Source: Spisula solida
Lineage: Eukaryota > Mollusca > Bivalvia > Venerida > Mactridae
Length of the DNA: 64,000 nt
Direction: 5' to 3'
Assembly: GCA_947247005.1 (NCBI GenBank)
Contig: OX365944.1
Coordinates: 5,220,501 to 5,284,500 of the forward strand
Below the pieces are notes generated by a model, which did not search any database, was not told the origin of the DNA, and was given only the letters and a program-made list of their open reading frames with translations. Made by a program: the position numbers and the translations under genes. Every line of letters starts with the position of its first letter. The first letter of the stretch is position 1. Below, piece by piece: positions 1 to 11,378 of this stretch.

Positions 1-33
1 TTTGTCTACTCTTTATTAATAATACAGTTACCT

Positions 34-272
34 GGGTACTGTTTTATCAAAGCACTTACGAAAATCGTAAACTTACGATCAAATTTAAATTCTTAATATT
101 TCTTTTACAACTATTAAGTGTGGTAAATGGAGCTGTAATACAAGTAAAAATTCATTATCGAACACCTACAAACCATACCCGTCTCCAACTTGCAGTTGGT
201 AAAGATTTATAAATAATTAAAATTTGAACGTAAGTTTACGATTTCCGTAAGTGATTTGATAAAACAGTACCC
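34..272. mobile_element. 239-bp foldback MITE, copy 1
   Basis: The left end reads GGGTACTGTTTTATC and the right end is its inverted complement, GATAAAACAGTACCC. The inverted match continues inward for roughly 50 bases through a block containing CGTAAACTTACG. A second copy of exactly the same length lies at 51838-52076. No coding potential is visible, so this is a non-autonomous inverted-repeat element. The target-site duplication is not resolved. The 250 bases to the right (273-523) show no other feature. Confidence 0.8.
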
Positions 273-523
273 TGTGCTCTACATTAGACATAAATACAAA
301 AGTATATACACCAAGGGGACATTTTAGACGATATTGACCTTAAATGGTAAATATGTTTTAAAACAGCGTGATAATGTAAGTAGACAATGACCAATATATA
401 ATCTGAATGCGTTATTTTTCAATTAGATGAAGGCGTGTTTAACTCTATGGGTACTGGGGACACTTTTCTAGTACATTTTGTACATGTATTTAAACTAAGT
501 AACTTAAAAGATAATTAACTTAC

Positions 524-624
524 AGATTTCCTTTGGAATCAAGACATTTCGATCCTTTCTTTCCTTGAACAATACTGAACACTAATGTAGCCGCCAATAC
601 CGTTACGATGCCTTTGAAATCCAT
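524..624 (-). CDS. First coding exon of a secreted protein (partial gene)
   Basis: On the minus strand an ATG at 624-622 opens 33 codons plus two bases, then a canonical donor GTAAGT at 523-518. The product starts MDFKGIVTVLAATLVF, a short charged N-terminus followed by a hydrophobic core, and continues SIVQGKKGSKCLDSKGN. This is a typical signal peptide with likely cleavage after SIVQG, leaving a basic mature start with one cysteine. The exon is too short for standard ORF calling. The remaining exons should lie to the left and I could not place them between 1 and 520, so the gene probably runs off the window. The CLDSKGN context could begin a small cysteine-rich domain, but no family can be named. 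Confidence 0.55.
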
Positions 625-1318
625 AACTATAATGAACAATATTGACGATATTTGTTGTTACTAGCATATGGTATGTGGATTAGCATAAAAGCGAAGCCAT
701 AAGTAATAAAATCCACCCATTTGCCACAGATGGTTTGGTCATGAAAAGATAGGCTGTTGGCCAGCAGTGAAATTTGGCGTCACTTTTGGCAATTAAATTG
801 GCTGTTAGCGTATTATAATAAGTAGATGCCTAAACTCCCGTTAATGTTTCGTTTATTTTTTCCACAAGCAACGTACTTTTAGCTATATGTCACAAGCGGC
901 ATCTAAAGTACATGTCATATTCACAAAAAGCCGTGTGGCTGATTTTTGTCTTATACCGTCCATAGGTTTGAATCAACCAATCAAACGCATCGTTGTATTA
1001 CAATCACGTGTTGTGATGACACAAACACGATGCCCGCATCGTTGATTGGAAAATACAAGTTAACTATGCATATAAGTACATGAACGATAATGCAGCAGCT
1101 GTTCACACATTATTACATCAAAAAGGAGTGATACAAATAGAGTATATAATCTTAGGAGAACATGTTAATCTACTGATGACGTCATATAAAGAAAACAAAG
1201 GAATATTCTTAACCGATTTGTTCTGTTCAGATATCTACCACAGTTAGTTACATTAGATACTACTTTTTATTTGACCAAGGTCATGTTAAGTAATGATGGG
1301 GGGGTGTGGGGGCGTTGA
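625..1318. other. Upstream region of the 524-624 exon; no gene seen
   Basis: This AT-rich stretch has no convincing exon, RNA gene or paired inverted repeat. The part nearest 625 should hold the promoter and 5' leader of the minus-strand secreted-protein gene, but no clear TATA box could be assigned. Confidence 0.4.
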
Positions 1319-1400
1319 CTAGAATAGAATAGAATATAGTTTATTTTCCAAATTCTGGACCCTCTCGGGTATACAATTTTGATATTTTACATTAAAGACA
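1319..1400 (-). repeat. Possible 3' tail of a truncated retroposon
   Basis: A short run of AGAAT repeats is followed by TATAGTTTATTTTCCAAATT and a proline/serine-like non-coding tract. This resembles the repeat-tailed 3' end of a minus-strand non-LTR element, as seen more clearly at 29651 and 38541. No coding remnant is visible, so the call rests on the tail pattern only. Confidence 0.3.
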
Positions 1401-1635
1401 ATCCAAAGTTTAAAAAAAACTATTCAAAGTAAAAGAGAAAACATATAAACAAACATGTGAATGTGACCAAATTATACATACATGTACGTAGTGACATCAT
1501 CCAATGTTTAGTTTTTAGTTTCTTATTTGTTTCATCATGTATATCAACCAATCTGTTGCTCTGTCTGTACATCTGCCTGTTTGTTTTAGATCTGTTTTCA
1601 TGTGTTTGATTGCCTTTTTAATCACTACCTTTCAC

Positions 1636-2252
1636 CACGCATGTTAATTAAATGTATATGACACTCTATATTAACGTAAATATGCTGCCGCATACATATA
1701 TCGATCGGCCGATAAACAATGTTACCGCGTTAAGCGTAAAACGCACTAGTCAAATTCTACCCTGCTTTATGTAATCAACTCGCAAATGCTTTTAAAAAAT
1801 AAGTTTTTACATTTTATAAAACCTTACAGTATAAGCTTTTAAAACAAGCTTTAATGAACAAAATCGATCGAAAATTAGATTAATGTTTGATGATTTTCGA
1901 TCGTTGATTGAATTTTTATTTGGTAAAAAACGGGATATTTTAAACTTACTTTTACGCGGAACGGAATCTTACTCGTCGCCGTGGATTTAATAACTAGGGT
2001 ATCGTGATGAATGTTGTATTAATAGACAGGCATATATCTTTGCTTCATTACAAACTTTAAATATTTAAAATCGGATAATAGATACAAAAATTATGAGGTC
2101 TTACATAAAGCAGGGTAGAATTTGACTAGTGCGTTTTACGCTTAACGCGGTAACATTGTTAATCGGCCTATCGATATGTGTAAGCGGCAGCATATTTACA
2201 CCTTTTACATACGTTAATATAGAGTGTCATATACATTTAATTAACATGCGTG
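1636..2252. mobile_element. Long-TIR DNA element with 7-bp target duplication
   Basis: The element begins CACGCATGTTAATTAA and ends with the exact inverted complement. The arms pair for about 145 bases (1636 to about 1780 and 2099-2252), interrupted by one insertion of about a dozen bases in the right arm. It is flanked on both sides by CTTTCAC (1629-1635 and 2253-2259), a perfect 7-bp direct repeat. The 320-bp centre is AT-rich with a smaller hairpin around CGATCGAAAA and no ORF. It is non-autonomous. A 7-bp duplication is unusual among cut-and-paste superfamilies, so I do not assign one. Confidence 0.8.
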
Positions 2253-2256
2253 CTTT

Positions 2257-3254
2257 CACAGCATGAAAAAAACGGGTTTAAGTGCAAATAATACTTTATT
2301 ATATTTACTTTTATTTGGAATTTCACAAAAACGTCAAATTTAAGTCGATTTATTTTCCATATATAAACTAAATTTAATTTGTAAATTTAATCACAAATAA
2401 TACTATATTATCTTTCCGTTTATTTGGAATTTCACAAAAACGTCCATATTTAATTCGATTTTTTTTCCGTATATTAACTAAATTTTATTCATAAATATAA
2501 TCACAAATAATACTAGTACAGGCATACAACTAGATTCGCGTTTAGTTCACATGTATATCTACAAATTTTATTTTACAAATTTTAAAATTAGAAGAATTTC
2601 CATAATTGTTTTATTACCTCCCTTGAATAAAAATATGAGTAAAATTTGTATATATCTTTTCCTTGCCGTTAAATATACTTTAAATACAAATTATGTCGTT
2701 AAGTAGTTTCATAGTGAACTAGTGTATGTGTAACATCTTTAAATTCTACTTCAAGATTGTTCATGGACATTGAAATATAAAAGCAGTACATATATAATAA
2801 TAATATATATTAAATCAGACAAAATAAAAGTATGGTTTAACTATATAAATCGTACGATACAGAAATGTTTTTATTGGTAAGAAGCAGGTTACACATTGCT
2901 GAGTGGTTTGATGTCTTATTTGTACAATGTGTGCAGAATAAATTTTATGGAAAAAAAAGATATTTAATCACCTTTAAATGCAACTTAAATTTCAAATTTA
3001 AGCGCATTTAATGTTGCGTTTATATTGCATAAACGTGTATTTAATCCCATTTATATTCTATATTTAATCACCTTAAATGCAACTTAAATGTGACTTAAAC
3101 TTGTAGGAATAATTCGACTTAAATGTAGTATTAAACTTAACTTAAATATGGAATTTAATGGCTACTTTTTTCTGACTAAATGAATTTAAATTACGAATAT
3201 AATAACATTTACGTTACGTTTAATAGAAAATTAAACGTAACTTTTCATGCTGTG
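2257..3254. mobile_element. AT-rich element with 13-bp inverted ends
   Basis: CACAGCATGAAAA at 2257-2269 pairs with TTTTCATGCTGTG at 3242-3254. The roughly 1-kb interior is very AT-rich and built from internal direct repeats, including 110-bp units at 2286-2505 and a shorter repeated TTTAATCACCTTTAAATGC-like block near 2965 and 3062. It has no ORF. It sits beside, and shares flank bases with, the 1636-2252 element, so one may have inserted next to or into the other. Confidence 0.45.
2286..2510. repeat. 110-bp tandem direct repeat, two units
   Basis: Units start at AAATAATAC at 2286 and 2395, with the start of a third at 2505. Each contains GGAATTTCACAAAAACGTC followed by a TCGATT and TTTTCC segment. 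Spacings are 109 and 110 bases. The repeat lies inside the AT-rich element at 2257-3254. Confidence 0.6.
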
Positions 3255-3284
3255 TTTGATGATTGTTTGCCATTTACTTGTAGG

Positions 3285-3404
3285 TTTTCTTTAGCTTTTG
3301 TCTGTTTGCGTAGTGTATAGGCGGTTGTTGATTATACACGGTTTTGAAGTGTTCAACCCATCTACTAGTTTGTTCTTCTTGATTCGTGCTTAGTGTTTCC
3401 CAAC
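3285..3404 (-). pseudogene. Fragment of a LINE reverse transcriptase
   Basis: On the minus strand a short open stretch reads SWETLSTNQEEQTS then RWVEHFKTVYNQQPP. An RW-EHF motif followed by N and P is typical of the linker just before the reverse transcriptase palm in RTE-like and related non-LTR elements. There is no longer ORF, so this is a fossil fragment. It is followed at 3420-3460 by an inverted partial copy of the adjacent sequence (GTTTGTTCTTCTT and AAGAAGAACAAAC), suggesting local rearrangement. Confidence 0.4.
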
Positions 3405-3889
3405 TGGACCTGTAAGATAAAGATCGGAAAAAAACTAAGCACGAAAGAAGAACAAACTGGGAGATGTCTTTCTTAGGTACAAGTCTGTTGTACCGTATTG
3501 AGTTTTAGTTTAAACAATATTTATTTATTTCTTTATAAACATATAATAACATTCATTTACACATATTAAGGATTGAGTAGAAAGCTAAGCTTATTTATAA
3601 ACTCGTTCCTTATGAATAGCAGGGAATAATTGGTAACTTTATGAAGTTGTAAACAGTGGGAATTATGTACACAAATGATGTTTTGGGAAGGAAAAGAATG
3701 GAGAGGAGTGTTTGACAGATTGATAGAGATATAAAAGATGGAGATATATAGAGGTATGATCACATATACAAAGGGACGTGTGGTTGGTTCTAAAATATGA
3801 GCATGCCTAAACGTTTTTGTACATTGATACATTGTACCAATAATTAGAAATTCTTTCAGTTGCATGTATAGCATTAGTAGAGAAGAATG

Positions 3890-6130
3890 TTATGCATCCA
3901 CACGATTTGTTGTTCTAATGTAGTTTTGGACATGTGCGAACATTTCGCTGTTAGAGTCATCCGAGAGACCTGGATCACCATATAAAAAGGTAGACAGCGA
4001 AGGTGTAGTAAGGTTCTGAGTGGGCTCAAAGAGTTCATTGCGTTGCTGCTGGTACAAATGACACTCAAAGAAGTAATGGTGAGTACTCTCCATGAAGCCA
4101 CATTCACAGAGAGGGCTTGGTATCAAGTTTTTAGAAAATAAGGGTTCGTTTAAGTTGCTGCAGTGGGTTCTGAGACGAGTGTGTAGAATTTGCTGTTTGC
4201 GGTCGCCAGAGTAGTAATGAAAAGGGACCTTTGGTTTATCAACATTGAGTTGGGTTTTGAAAGCATTGAGTGATGGGCAGTTGCGATGGATCAGGGGAGG
4301 TTGATTCCATGCATGTACAGCTGATGGTAGAAATGAGTTTGCATAGAGCTGAGTATGACATGGGATGCCTCTTGTGTTGTTGGCGTTTCTTAGATTGAAC
4401 GTTGTTGTATCGCCTACAATTTCCGGTACAAGTGAATTGAGATACTGAGGAGATAAGTTGTTTGTCATTTTATAAAAAAGTGTTAGTTTGTGTTTTTCCC
4501 TCCTTTGTTTGAGAGTTTCAAAGCAGGTTTCCTTAAGAAGATTCTCAACGGAGATAAGTTATGTTGCTCCACATATGATTCTTCAAGCCTCATGTTGTAT
4601 TTTCTCCAACTCGTTTTTATCATGGAGAGAAAGATTTCCCAAAAACGTCTGAATACTCCAATAGAGGTCGAATGAAAGACGAGTATATAGTTTCTAATGA
4701 CTTCCTATCAAGAGTGAATTTAAGTGAGCGCATGATACTGATACGTTGCCATGCTTTTCTTCTCATTGTGTCGATGTGCTCATGCCGCCAAGTTCCATCA
4801 TGAGAGAATGTAACTGTTTGTGAGAATTAACCTTTGATATAATTGTATTATTCATTGAAAGAGGGGGATGAAATAGTCTGTTGTGTTTTCGAGAAATAAG
4901 CAAGGCAGTTGTTTTATTTGGATTGAAATCGACCAGCCATTTTTCGGCCCAGTTTGAGATAGTATTGAGGTCTGTATTGAGAGCAATTGCTGAATTGATT
5001 GGATCATCAACCGTTATATAGAGGCTTGTGTCATCAGCGAAGAGACGGATTTTAGAACCGATGTCAGTAACGATGTCGTTGATATAAAGGATAAACAAAA
5101 GGGACCAAGAATGGAACCTTGTGGAACACCAGCAGTTATAGGTACAGTTTCAGAGGAGGAACCACAAAGAACGACCCTTTGCCTTCTACCAGAGAGATAA
5201 TCTTTGAACCATAAGAGAAGCTGACCGGAAATCCCATTTGTTTCCAGTTTATGTAGAATACCCCGATGCCAAACCCGGTCAAATGCTTTCGATATATCAC
5301 AGAAAACAGCCCTAACCTCCTTGCCCCATCTAAGGCTTTACAGAAAGAGTTATATATAAAGACAAGGTGGTTGGAAGTTGAATCATTGGGAACGAAACCT
5401 GACTGAAATGGGGTAATAATGTTGTTTGACTTGAAGAAGTTGTATGCTTGCTTGTGGATTATTTTTTCAAGTGTTTTACTGATAGTGCTACGTAAAGAAA
5501 TATGTCTGTAATTTGACACTGTATGTGGATCTTTTTTTTATGGATAGCGCAGACATTTGCTAGTTTCCAAAGGGATGGTACCTTGGCCATATAAAGAGAT
5601 CTGTTGAAAAGTACACAGAGAGAACTTGCTAATTCATGTGAAAGTTCTTTGAGTATCCTACTGTGAATGTTGTATGAACCTGATGCTTTGCCTGTACTAA
5701 GTGATTTGAGTGTACTCTCTACCTCTTCTTCTGTGATTTGGATGTTCCAGAGGACATTTGCATCTCGGTTTATTTGTAGAGGTGGAAGTAATTTACCTTG
5801 ATCGTTTAGTTGCGTTTGTGTTTGGAAGAAGTTGTTCAGAAGATTTGCTTTGCCTGTGTTGTCTGTGACAATGTTTCCATTATCGTGTAGTATATCTATG
5901 CTTGATTTTTTAGTGGGTGATATGAATTGTTTGAGTTTTCTCCAATAGTCTGTTATTTTGAGATCTGGCTGTTTTAGTTTATCAAAAATCTTTTGGGATA
6001 GATCATGTTTGGCATGTCTGACCATGTCGGTTGTTTTATTTCTAAGTTGTTTGTATGCTTGCCAATGTATAGGATTTTGAGATCGTTTAGCTTTGTCGTA
6101 TGCACGTTTTCGTTTTCTGATATGTTAACG
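3890..6130 (-). pseudogene. LINE reverse transcriptase and C-terminal domain
   Basis: The palm and fingers blocks are recognisable across several frames: a KASGSYNIHSRILKEL block near 5700, an RHISLRSTISKTLEKII block near 5500, TPFQSGF near 5400, GVPQGSILGPLLF near 5110, and the catalytic LFADDTSLYI box at about 5030-5041. The C-terminus at 4468-3890 keeps an open 192-residue stretch with a CECGFMESTHHYFFEC zinc-finger-like motif typical of this LINE group. Frameshifts separate the blocks. Confidence 0.85.
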
Positions 6131-6210
6131 TATGTCGTTGTGAATCCAAGGAGGTTCCGATTGTCGTATTGTGACTACTTTGTTTGGGATGTATTTGTTA
6201 GACATTGTCA

Positions 6211-7002
6211 TTATTTCATTGGTAATATTGCTTGTGTATGTGTCAATATTATTATCAAAGAGTGACTGCCAATTGAATATTGATGCTGCTCTGCGTAGAT
6301 TCTGGTAGTCCCCTTCATTGAATTTCCAGACTCTTCGTTTGAACGACGACGACTTCGGTTTTGCAATATCAAGGCAGCATGATATCTGATATTTTGGTCA
6401 AGAAAGGATTCGCCAACACCAGAGGTTTTTATCGGACAGGTTGAAGACAGTAAAAAAAGATCAATAAAAGAGTTTGAGTGTTCTGTAAAGTGGGTAGATT
6501 CATCGATTACTTGCTTCATGGTAAAGTGTATTATTATGTCTTGGATTTTGGAGCGTGTTGCCAGTTTGTTGATGTCTTGATTGAAATCACCTGTGACGAT
6601 AATGTCAGATATAGAGGTATCATAAGCAAGACTAATGGAATTTTCTATTTGAGTAAGAACTATAGGAGGTGAGTTTGGCGGTCGATAGAAAGTACCAAAT
6701 AGAACTTTTCTGTGTTTGATTTGTATCTCTAGCCATATACACTCAGTGCCATCCAGTTCGAGGTCAGTTCGCCTCATGGCAGATAATGAACTTCTGACAT
6801 ACACGATTACACCACCGTGGTTATCACCATTTCGATCTTTCCGGAATGGTGGGGCAAAAGTTTCGAATATGAGAGAAGTAGAATTGATCTGATTACTAAG
6901 CCAAGTTTCAGAAAAAGAAAGAACGTCGAAGTGCTTAAGTTCAGCCTGTAGAATATCCCTCTTATGGGAAAAGCTTTGCTCGTTATAATGGACAAAGGAC
7001 AA
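6211..7002 (-). pseudogene. LINE apurinic/apyrimidinic endonuclease domain
   Basis: This segment of the LINE ORF2 carries the family motifs in order: SFSETWL (catalytic Glu), GGVIVYVRSS, FGTFYRPPNS, VTGDFNQD (Asp/Asn pair) and NSFIDLFL. The final SDH motif is degraded to a DQNIRYHAAL context. In intact elements this domain nicks target DNA to prime reverse transcription. The frame is lost downstream of about 6350, so no functional protein is expected. Confidence 0.8.
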
Positions 7003-7073
7003 AAATTTCTGAAATCTTCAAACATGTTAGAATCAGATAAAGTACTGTCAGGAGAATCTGATGTGATGGTATT

Positions 7074-7097
7074 TGGTCCAGGGTTTTGATGTATGTC
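7074..7097 (-). other. 2A-like ribosome-skipping motif in the LINE
   Basis: The segment MLLLRAGDIHQNPGPNT contains D-I-H-Q-N-P-G-P, the core of a 2A-like peptide, directly upstream of the endonuclease domain. 2A-like sequences at this position are known from CR1-type LINEs of several invertebrates. Here the usual Glu of D-x-E-x-NPGP is His, which may reduce or abolish skipping. Function is inference. Confidence 0.6.
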
Positions 7098-7470
7098 TCC
7101 AGCTCTCAGAAGAAGCATTGAGAACCATGTGATAAGTTCAAACGTTGTGAAACATGCTTGTCCTTTAAATGACATTTGTAATGAGGCAAAATGACCAACT
7201 CTCACCCTGTGAGTGTGTAAGTCTGTACCCATCAGGTGATGCCAGAAGTAAAATCCTGTTTTGGTGAGAAGATCCAGTTGTATATGAAGACAAAAAGAAA
7301 GACAAAATTACAGAAGGCAGAAGGATCAAGAAGATCAAGAGCAGTAAGGCCGGTAGGGTCCGACACTTAGTTTCGAAATGAGACCTCCACATAGGTAAGA
7401 CAGTAATATACGATTGTGTTTTATTTCGAAGTAAAGGATGTGATGCTTTAAAACAGATCACCAATATGTA

Positions 7471-8342
7471 TGTTTTATGAAACGTTTTGGATGAACGACT
7501 TGATTTATATGTTTAACAAAACTGTGCAGTATAGTTTCTTGTGAGTGACAATCAATAGTGGGTTGTCCAATATGTATATCAATATGACTACAACATTTTA
7601 TATATCATATACTAGTATAATCCTTATGGAGTTGATCTATATAAAGGTGTGTACAGAGTATGTTTTGATATACATTATTTTGAAAGTACTATTAATCGAA
7701 ACATTGGGTGCGTTTAAGTGGAATTTTTATAACTATAATTAGACAGGTAATTGCATTTGCTATGGGAATTAATATAGGGAGTTGTAATAGTGATGAGAGT
7801 GGCTTTAAATGGGCTAGGAGTAAGTCAAATTAATGTGGAATCTGCAGTTTGTAAATAAGCTTATGATGTCAGATATATACACATTGTAGATTTAGCAAAA
7901 ATGAAACATACAGATCATACAGAATAAAAAGTTGGATACAATTACATGTATTGTGCTCAGGTGATTTCCACAGGTATATATTAATTTTATAATAATTCTT
8001 ATTCATTTATATAATAAGGATGGAGACGTAAAGGGACGTAACAGTATTAAGTTGGAGACAATATGAATTTAATGATAATCTCATGACTTTGGGATCCTAA
8101 AGAAATCACCTATGGCACACATAGAACAATGAATAATAATTGTTGCTGCTGTAGTAACATATTTATCAATGCAGTCATTACCTCATGACCTTCAGAATGT
8201 GAACTGCATTCATATATATTGACAAAACATTTCTATATTAAATAGTTATATAAGTATTTTGTTGACATGGACAGTATTAGTAGCATATGACATTCAGATT
8301 TCAGACACCTCTACCATCAAGTAACAAGGTTAAATGCATATT
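7471..8342. other. AT-rich stretch without a recognised feature
   Basis: Between the LINE and the tandem repeat there is no ORF with family resemblance and no paired inverted repeat. It could hold remnants of the 5' end of the LINE, but nothing supports that directly. Confidence 0.35.
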
Positions 8343-8822
8343 GATGACATCTTCATGTAGACAAACATAATTATAGCAATATAGACAATGTACGAAACTG
8401 ATGAAGAGTAAATATAACATATCATAACAGTGACTTATAATTACAAATGTAAATCTGTATTAACATTGATGGTAGGTTACAAGCAAAATATAGATGACTT
8501 CTTCATGTAAACAACACATAATTATAGCAATATAGACACAGTACAAATCTGATGAAGAGGAATATAACATATCATAACAATGACTTATCATTACAAATGT
8601 AAGTCTGTAATAACATTGAAGATAACAGCCATGGTATGTTGCAAGCAAAATATAGATGACTTCTTCATGTAAACAACACATAATTATAGCAATTTAGACA
8701 CTGTACACATCTGATGATGAGGAATATAACATGTCATAACATTGCATTATCATTACAAATGTAAGTCTGTAATAACAGTATTAACAATGAAGATAGCAGC
8801 CATGGTAGGTTACAAGCAAATG
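8343..8822. repeat. 150-162 bp tandem repeat, about three units
   Basis: Units begin at the GATGACTTCTTCATGTA-like motif at 8343, 8493 and 8655. Each is followed by a CATAATTATAGCAAT block, a TCTGATGAAGAGGAAT block and a TAACATTGAAGATA block. The last unit is incomplete. Small ORFs across it only reflect the repeat. Confidence 0.7.
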
Positions 8823-9130
8823 TGTTTTCAATTGTTTTCATTCACACAGCTGCATATATCTTATATAAGTACATTTTCTAATAGTCTGTTGACATCAATA
8901 GCATTTCAGTTCTGTTTTATATTGTCATGAGAAGTATTGGTTGGTAGAATATTTTCTATTAAGTGTTGGTACTACAAATGTTAGATCTAGTATACAAATT
9001 TAATAATGAATTCATATTTTATGACTTCTTATGCCAACAATAATGTTCTAGACTAATATACAAACAACACTTATTTTCAATTATTTCAATATTAACAGTT
9101 CAAACAGTTTATAATGTAGATTGAAGTCAA

Positions 9131-9939
9131 TCAGGGTGTGATCTTCTTTACTTGGTGGTTTAGTAAGTCATTTTTCTGATTTATTTTGATTGTTTCACCT
9201 GCATGAGTACGAGTATAGATGGAGCCATTGAAGGACCAACAGCCTTTCACATTTGAGTTAACATCTCTTTTAAGCAGTCTGGCTTCATAAGCCAGATCAA
9301 TTTGTGTCTTACATAGGTCTTCAGTGAGATATATATCCTCCTTCCTTTTTTAAATTTTTTTCTGCCTTTTAAGAAGTCAATCTTGGACTTTGTGGAGGTG
9401 AACTCAACCATTATATCACGTTGTTTACCGGGGTTCCTTTCCCCAATTCCCCAATTGCCGATGTCTTTCTTGGTGATCGTGGACCCCGATTTGGAATCAA
9501 CTTGTATAATACAATCTTCAACATTTTCCTCCTTGTTTTCTTTTATGTTGCTAATTCTTACATTGTTTTTCCTCGAGTATTGTTCTAATTGATCCAGTCT
9601 TTGTGTTAGTTTCACTTTGTCTGATTTCATATTCTTAATTTCATCTTTAAGGAAATCAATTTCACTTTGCATTATTGCTGTCTTCTCTTCAACTTTTTCA
9701 TGTATAATCATTGTTATTTCTTCATGTTGCATGTGTTTGAGAACACTTGCTATTCTTATCACATCCTGATCATTCATTTGGGATTGTGATGAAGGGGAAG
9801 CAACAAGGATAGAACCTAATGGCCCTTGCATATGTGGTATCATAGGTGACCCACCCATAAATTGTTGTTGATACATCATTTGTTTAGGGGGGTCTTGGCT
9901 GTTTTGTACACATTGGTCATTGTTCGTGCTGCTTGCCAT
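9131..9939 (-). pseudogene. LINE ORF1 (coiled coil plus RRM-like), one frameshift
   Basis: The ATG at 9939 opens 230 codons in frame. The protein has a Gln/Met/Pro-rich N-terminus, a heptad-rich coiled coil (about residues 75-125), then RLDQLEQYSRKNNVRISNI and an RDIMVEF block, the layout of L1/CR1-type ORF1 nucleic-acid chaperones. A +2 frameshift in a TA run at 9328-9337 ends the ORF early. Dropping one TA restores homology: the other frame continues YLTEDLCKTQIDLAYEARLL, then KGCWSFNGSIY, the usual C-terminal ORF1 pattern, and stops at 9131-9133. It may belong to the LINE at 3518-7470 or to another element. Upstream sequence to about 10200 (a 61-codon minus-strand ORF) may be its leader. 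Confidence 0.7.
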
Positions 9940-10380
9940 AGTGTAAGAATACAGTTCAGGGTGAGTATCATTATCAGATTCAAAGTCAGCTCATTTGTTG
10001 TGTTGTTTAGTCATCCAGTCTCACCTTCAAGACATTTACACTAATGACACTTCCTTTCATTAAAAGGAATATGCATTTGGTTTGTGCCATCAACCAGTTT
10101 CTACTATGAGCAGGTAAGGTTAACCATGTCAAAGCCACTCTATATTTATCCATATTAACATACATCGGTTCTTGGTGTGGAGTGCTCTCCAATTGCCTCG
10201 CCCGAAAATTTCGTTTCTCTTCGTGGTCCTTGGAAATAGAACAAAATCAAAGCGCTGTGTGAAGCATAGACGTGGATTTGTTGCTCTTGTGTTGATGACG
10301 ATCAAATCTCAATAAAACAACCCTTGGGAAGTGTTTCTTTCTATGAAATTGGCTTTAATAGTAAGGCTGAATACTCGTAG

Positions 10381-11378
10381 TAAAGGTAGTAAAGAAAGTT
10401 CGTTCCGGTTTTTGAAAAGCTTTTGTACACAAAACTAATAAATATATTTACACCAAATTTTGTATTCAGTATCCTGGTACAATAACATCATTATGTTTTA
10501 GCTGATTTGACTGTCAATATTGTTTTTAAACGCAATGAATAAATGTGTTAATCTTGTTTCGAATATGATGTAAACGACGTCGTGACCGGGTCAAGTTCGA
10601 AATACTCCCTTTGTTGTCCACTCACTGTATCGTTGTGTATGTTTTAAACTTGTAATGAACTAAACTAATATTTAATGTTATATAAGAACAAAATATCATC
10701 CAAGTTATGATGCTGTAAGAGTTTTCGTTTTGCAAATAAATGCCTTTTGTTTTCCCATATACATATTTATTTCTAAATTGTGCGTTTTTGTCAACTCGGG
10801 CGTTTCGTTACTTTTGAATTTAGTTGGTTACTATTTACTTGAAAAATGAGGCATGTCTTCGCCATTGCCTTATGATGTTTGTAGAAGTTGTTTATGTAAT
10901 TTTCCGCCGTTATTTTTTACACAGTCGGTCATTTTCTTTACCCTACTCTCAATTTTCGCTTAACGTTTACGTCACGTCACATTCGACGAAATCGATACCA
11001 TGTTCTTTCAAATACGTAGTTGTGCTCCAATTGTATGAGTACCAGTACTTTAGCCGTAAATAATTTTAAGCATAACGTATTGTTTAACAATATGAATGTC
11101 TAAAATGCCTAAATCTGTTTTTTTTTTCATTTTTGCAGTTATTTCTGTTTGTCGACTCATCTTTAAAATGGACGTCGACGTAACGTTAACGTACGCTTAC
11201 TTCCGCGTTCCATAAATCCATGGCAACGGTGTCCATCCAAACGATATTCAAGCAAAAATAATCAACATATCCTAAATTTAGTACTATACCATCATAGCAA
11301 ATTTCGTAATATTTCGCTTGTTAAAAATAAAAATACGCCATACTTTCCGACCGGAACGAACTTTCTTTACACCCTTTA
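10381..11378. mobile_element. 1-kb TIR element with GTTCGTTCCGGT ends
   Basis: GTAAAGAAAGTTCGTTCCGG at 10389 is matched in inverse by CCGGAACGAACTTTCTTTAC ending at 11370, and similarity continues outward for eight more bases (TAAAGG on each side). No ORF of note lies inside, so the element is probably non-autonomous. A target duplication is not clear. Confidence 0.7.

Larger units (their letters stand above)
3518..7470 (-). mobile_element. CR1-like LINE, nearly full-length ORF2, frameshifted
   Basis: Reading right to left the element holds a hydrophobic leader with a 2A-like motif, an apurinic endonuclease domain, a reverse transcriptase and a C-terminal cysteine/histidine domain, and it ends in a TTTA-type tail near 3518-3540. 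This order matches APE-type LINEs of the CR1/Jockey group. The coding region is split over at least six frame segments: 7464-7165, 7232-6807, 7002-6211, about 6130-5459, 5519-5136 and 5098-3890 with internal shifts. The copy is therefore dead. I see no ORF1 immediately upstream. The ORF1-like segment at 9131-9939 has the same orientation but lies 1.7 kb away. Confidence 0.85.
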
